A DNA stretch of 64,000 nt. It comes from an uncultured Pseudomonadales bacterium. Its GTDB lineage: Bacteria; Pseudomonadota; Gammaproteobacteria; Pseudomonadales; Cellvibrionaceae. The stretch lies in NCBI GenBank assembly GCA_947488935.1, contig CANLBN010000002.1, positions 62,001-126,000 on the forward strand, written 5' to 3'. The notes under the pieces were generated by a model, which searched no databases, was not told the origin of the DNA, and saw nothing but the letters and a program-made list of their open reading frames with translations. The translations under genes and the position numbers were made by a program. The number at the start of each line of letters is the position of its first letter. Within the stretch, counting starts at the first letter, position 1. Below, piece by piece: positions 61,406 to 64,000 of this stretch.

Positions 61406-61666
61406 GTTTTTTCCAATATTAACCGGTAAGTTTTGAATATTAATCTATAGGATGTTTTTATTCACTCATAATTATACTACCTACTTGGTTAAGTAGATTA
61501 AGTCGTCATCGATAGATTAAATTGATGACAAATGGGTGCGCGAGTCAGTGGAAAAGAGAAAGGATAATAGGGTATAGGTTAGTGGTCTAGCTTCATAAAG
61601 CAACTGACCACTTAAGTTATGTGTCTGTAAAATATGTGCTTATAAAATCAGATGCGATAAGATAAT

Positions 61667-61933
61667 TTATACTAAGGGATCTACGACAAAGCCTGCACAA
61701 TAAAACATACAGCCGCCGTACACCATAAGTGAAGAAATAGCATCTTTTGATAATTTGAAACGCAATAAGTTTTGAGTCCCATTAATTAGGCCGTTGGCAA
61801 CAAAGCTTAGGGAATCTACAAAATGATATTGGGCTAATTTTAAATGGCCATTATCATTGCTGATAAAGCGAAAATAGCCCGATAGAATACAAGTGCTACC
61901 GAGTAGTAACGATAAAAAAAGTAAAATGGTCAT
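61667..61933 (-). CDS. Small hypothetical membrane protein
   Basis: 88 residues. A hydrophobic N-terminus (about 3-22, ending LSGYFRF) may be a signal anchor, and a second hydrophobic stretch lies at 68-84. No family recognised and no clear ribosome site. It is open, of sensible composition and not overlapped by another candidate, but existence is uncertain. Confidence 0.45.
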   Translation of the reverse strand: MTILLFLSLLLGSTCILSGYFRFISNDNGHLKLAQYHFVDSLSFVANGLINGTQNLLRFKLSKDAISSLMVYGGCMFYCAGFVVDPLV

Positions 61934-62048
61934 AATTTAGTCTATTTTTATTATTTATATCGCCAGTTTATCATAGCTCTATTTAATGTGAATAGCTTAA
62001 GTGTATAAAATATAGGCGCATTAATGTGGAGCACTAACTGATAGACAA

Positions 62049-62855
62049 CTAATCAAGGTTGCAGTGTGCTTTATCTAGCGTGGGTAAAGCAATTAAAAAG
62101 CGGTGGTTCCACAACTTGCCTGTTACCCATAAGCCTTTTTTATCTTTATCGTAGGCAATGCCATTAACGACATTTTTATTGCTGGGTTTAACACTCTTTG
62201 CGCGCAGGCTGCTTAAATCGATGCTTGTTACAATACAGCCACTTTTGGTATCAATTGCATAAATATTATCGTCAAGCCAACGGTTTGCCCAAATAATGCC
62301 GTCGATGTATTCCAACTCATTAATTTTATCTAGCCCCTTAACAGTTATAGTGCGCTGTACTTTAAAAGAGTCTTTATCTCTAAAGTACAGTGTATTGCTA
62401 CCGTTGCTCATAATTAATGAATTTTCATTATGAGTCAGCCCCCAACCTTCGCCTTTATAAGTGATTTGCTGAATAGGTGTTAATGTTTTTTTGTCGAACA
62501 CTAATAATGTATTTTCTTTCCAAGTGAGCAAAAATATTTTGTCGTCAATCACCGTTAACCCCTCTGCAAAAAAATGAGCCGGCAGTGTATAGCGGGTAAC
62601 TTTATGAGGTTGCTGATAAATAAGGGTGGATTCATTGTAACCACCGCTACTGATATAAAAGTTTTTACTATCGTCTTGATACAAACCTTGAGTAAACCAG
62701 CGATTACTATAAGGCGCTGTTGCAATAATGGTTGGGCTTATTGGAGAAGGTTGAGTTTTTAAGGAAGTAGCGTTATCCAGTGAAAGTACCGGTTTACTCG
62801 ATAAAAGCAGAGTGCTAGTTATTAAAAGATATGCAGGTAACAGCCACTGACGCAT
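62049..62855 (-). CDS. Glutaminyl-peptide cyclotransferase (plant/bacterial type)
   Basis: 268 residues with a signal peptide (about 1-25). Five-bladed beta-propeller of the PF05096 type. Recognisable segments are 'YSNRWFTQGLY' (the FTQGL hallmark), 'LTWKENTLLVFD', 'GEGWGLTHNENSLIMSNGS', 'LEYIDGIIWANRWLDDNIYAID' and 'NVVNGIAYDKD'. Converts N-terminal glutamine of peptides to pyroglutamate, in the periplasm. AAAGGT ribosome site. Confidence 0.9.
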   Translation of the reverse strand: MRQWLLPAYLLITSTLLLSSKPVLSLDNATSLKTQPSPISPTIIATAPYSNRWFTQGLYQDDSKNFYISSGGYNESTLIYQQPHKVTRYTLPAHFFAEGLTVIDDKIFLLTWKENTLLVFDKKTLTPIQQITYKGEGWGLTHNENSLIMSNGSNTLYFRDKDSFKVQRTITVKGLDKINELEYIDGIIWANRWLDDNIYAIDTKSGCIVTSIDLSSLRAKSVKPSNKNVVNGIAYDKDKKGLWVTGKLWNHRFLIALPTLDKAHCNLD

Positions 62856-63187
62856 CGATATAAACCTTTATGATTAATTTAAAACTATTTTACCCGCATC
62901 GCAAAGTGTTTGGAGCCAACGAGTTTGGTTTTTATTTATTTTCTTCAATATAGAGCATAATAACCGTCATATAGGCAAAAATAAAAACAAATGCGTGATT
63001 TGGCTTATAAAGCTTGGTGATAGGCGTGATTTAGTTGGTTTATAGATGTGATGATTTTAGAATGAAATTGGTCGTTTTATTCGACCTATTATTTTGGTGC
63101 ATCAAATCTTCTATACATGTTTAAAATTTGATGTGGTCTAGTTATTTTAATCAATGCGTAAATAGAGTCGTGCTAACTCCACACTTT
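62856..63187. other. Intergenic region with weak terminator hairpin
   Basis: 332 AT-rich bases. A small inverted repeat GGTCG-TTTTATT-CGACC (about 63070-63086) could weakly terminate the minus-strand ComFB gene. The left part must hold the cyclotransferase promoter. No gene seen. Confidence 0.4.
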
Positions 63188-63535
63188 TTAATGCTCAAGA
63201 CCACCTTCGTCATCCAGCAAATCTTTTTTATCCTGCTCACGTTTTTTAACAAAGGTAATAGCATTTTTGACAGCTTTGTTGACTTTTTTATTAATTTCAT
63301 CGAGCTCAATCGGCGAGAGGTAAAAACTCATGTCGACATCGTGTCGGATATAGCGTGGCGGCAGGTGGTTGAGAGCAACGCAGGAGACATCATCCATAAA
63401 GTCGTAATCCGTATTCGCTCGCGGATCGAGTTTGACAATAGCCTCTGCTACCAATCGCTCATAGTAATTGTGGACAGTACCAGTGTCTTGGGCGGTAAAG
63501 GCGATATTGCGGCGGCGCGTTAGTAGCATAGTCAT
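63188..63535 (-). CDS. ComFB family protein
   Basis: 115 residues. 'VHNYYERLVAEAIVKLDPRANTDYDFMDDVSCVALNHLPPRYIRHDVDMSFYLS' (seen in pieces) is the conserved core of late competence protein ComFB. Proteins of this family in cyanobacteria and other bacteria have been reported to bind cyclic di-nucleotides. A charged C-terminal tail follows. Two ATGs (63535, 63529) are possible. Lies between mnmC and the cyclotransferase gene. Confidence 0.85.
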   Translation of the reverse strand: MTMLLTRRRNIAFTAQDTGTVHNYYERLVAEAIVKLDPRANTDYDFMDDVSCVALNHLPPRYIRHDVDMSFYLSPIELDEINKKVNKAVKNAITFVKKREQDKKDLLDDEGGLEH

Positions 63536-63643
63536 TACTCATAGTGGATAAACTCTTTAAAGTATAGACCTAATCGAGGGTTTATCTAGGCGAGGAGGGG
63601 TGATTTTTATACTTTTATTAAGTGTTTGATAATATAAGAGTAT

Positions 63644-64000
63644 TTAGTGATTTCGGCGCATGAGATCGCGAATAATAAAACGTGCTGGATTGAGCGAATT
63701 TGCCATTGTTTGTGACATGGGCAGTGGCTGCCCAGCCATCGTACATGCGATCAGTTCGGCAACCAGTGGTGTATAAGCCAGCCCCCTAGATCCATGCGCT
63801 ATATTGACATACAAACCAGAGAAATAAGGACCAGCAGAGGGCACCACAGTTTTGGCATTAAAGCTCAATGCTTGGTAAGTCTCTTCAAACGCGGGGTAAA
63901 TGGGTGCCGGGCCTGCTAGTGGCAAATAGTCGGGGCTTGTACACCTAAAACCAACACGTCCACTGTGAATATTACTGGCAAGGCTTGAGCTAGTCTCTTC
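63644..64000 (-). CDS. mnmC: MnmC, FAD-dependent oxidoreductase part (3' end of gene, cut by window edge)
   Basis: The last 118 codons of a gene that runs off the right edge. The frame reads SGRVGFRCTSPDYLPLAGPAP, then 'VNIAHGSRGLAYTPLVAELIA' and 'NSLNPARFIIRDLMRR', the C-terminal signature of the tRNA 5-methylaminomethyl-2-thiouridine biosynthesis protein MnmC. This domain removes the carboxymethyl group from cmnm5s2U34 in tRNA. Whether the N-terminal methyltransferase domain is fused cannot be seen here. Confidence 0.88.
   Translation of the reverse strand, partial: EETSSSLASNIHSGRVGFRCTSPDYLPLAGPAPIYPAFEETYQALSFNAKTVVPSAGPYFSGLYVNIAHGSRGLAYTPLVAELIACTMAGQPLPMSQTMANSLNPARFIIRDLMRRNH

Overview
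The window looks like a chromosomal segment of a low-to-mid GC, aerobic, probably marine gammaproteobacterium. Supporting signs are the gltA | sdh-suc cluster with lpd inside it, rnb (RNase II), prmB-aroC, sixA, gpsA, nhaA, mnmC, a GlyGly-CTERM protein and a full glycine betaine demethylation set. I cannot name the genus from sequence alone. I saw no tRNA, rRNA, CRISPR array, transposase or phage gene.

Layout. (1) 1-8.7 kb is accessory. A two-domain FAD/GcvT dimethylglycine dehydrogenase-like gene is followed by two surface-protein genes (a lipoprotein with a tandem internal duplication, and a calcium-binding-repeat protein with a GlyGly-CTERM tail). Then comes an 86-codon relic of a second copy of the dehydrogenase, a redox-dead thioredoxin-fold protein and two small unknown genes. 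(2) 8.8-23.8 kb is mostly amine catabolism: a TauD-type dioxygenase with a GlcD-type FAD oxidase, a chemoreceptor, a DMT exporter with an Ada-like repair protein, divergent gbcA/gbcB, and soxBDAG. Together GbcAB (betaine to dimethylglycine), the gene at 317 (dimethylglycine to sarcosine, inferred) and SoxBDAG (sarcosine to glycine) would strip betaine to glycine. (3) 24-29.1 kb holds an RND efflux pair and a LapG-like periplasmic protease. (4) 29.2-43.1 kb is the TCA-cycle block: gltA on the minus strand, and divergently sdhA-sdhB-sucA-sucB-lpd-sucC-sucD-sdhC-sdhD. (5) 43-64 kb is housekeeping: htpG behind a textbook sigma-32 promoter, gpsA, sixA, prmB, aroC, a hemD-like gene, a GGDEF/EAL protein, rnb, cobB, nhaA, a MAPEG protein, a glutaminyl cyclotransferase, a ComFB protein and the 3' part of mnmC.

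The most interesting signal is the succinate dehydrogenase. Its two membrane-anchor genes sit at the far end of the operon, behind sucD, rather than in front of sdhA. Aligned by eye to E. coli SdhC/SdhD, both heme b axial ligands are gone (His84 to Tyr81, His71 to Asn66; SdhD contains no histidine at all). SdhB also lacks the histidine next to its [3Fe-4S] cluster cysteine (His207 to Gln203). The quinone-site residues are kept. This predicts a naturally heme-free enzyme derived from the one-heme type. The same operon encodes a SucB with two lipoyl domains and has a hairpin in every longer intergenic gap.

Coordinates, motifs and repeats were read by eye. Family assignments rest on recognised motifs, not on searches.
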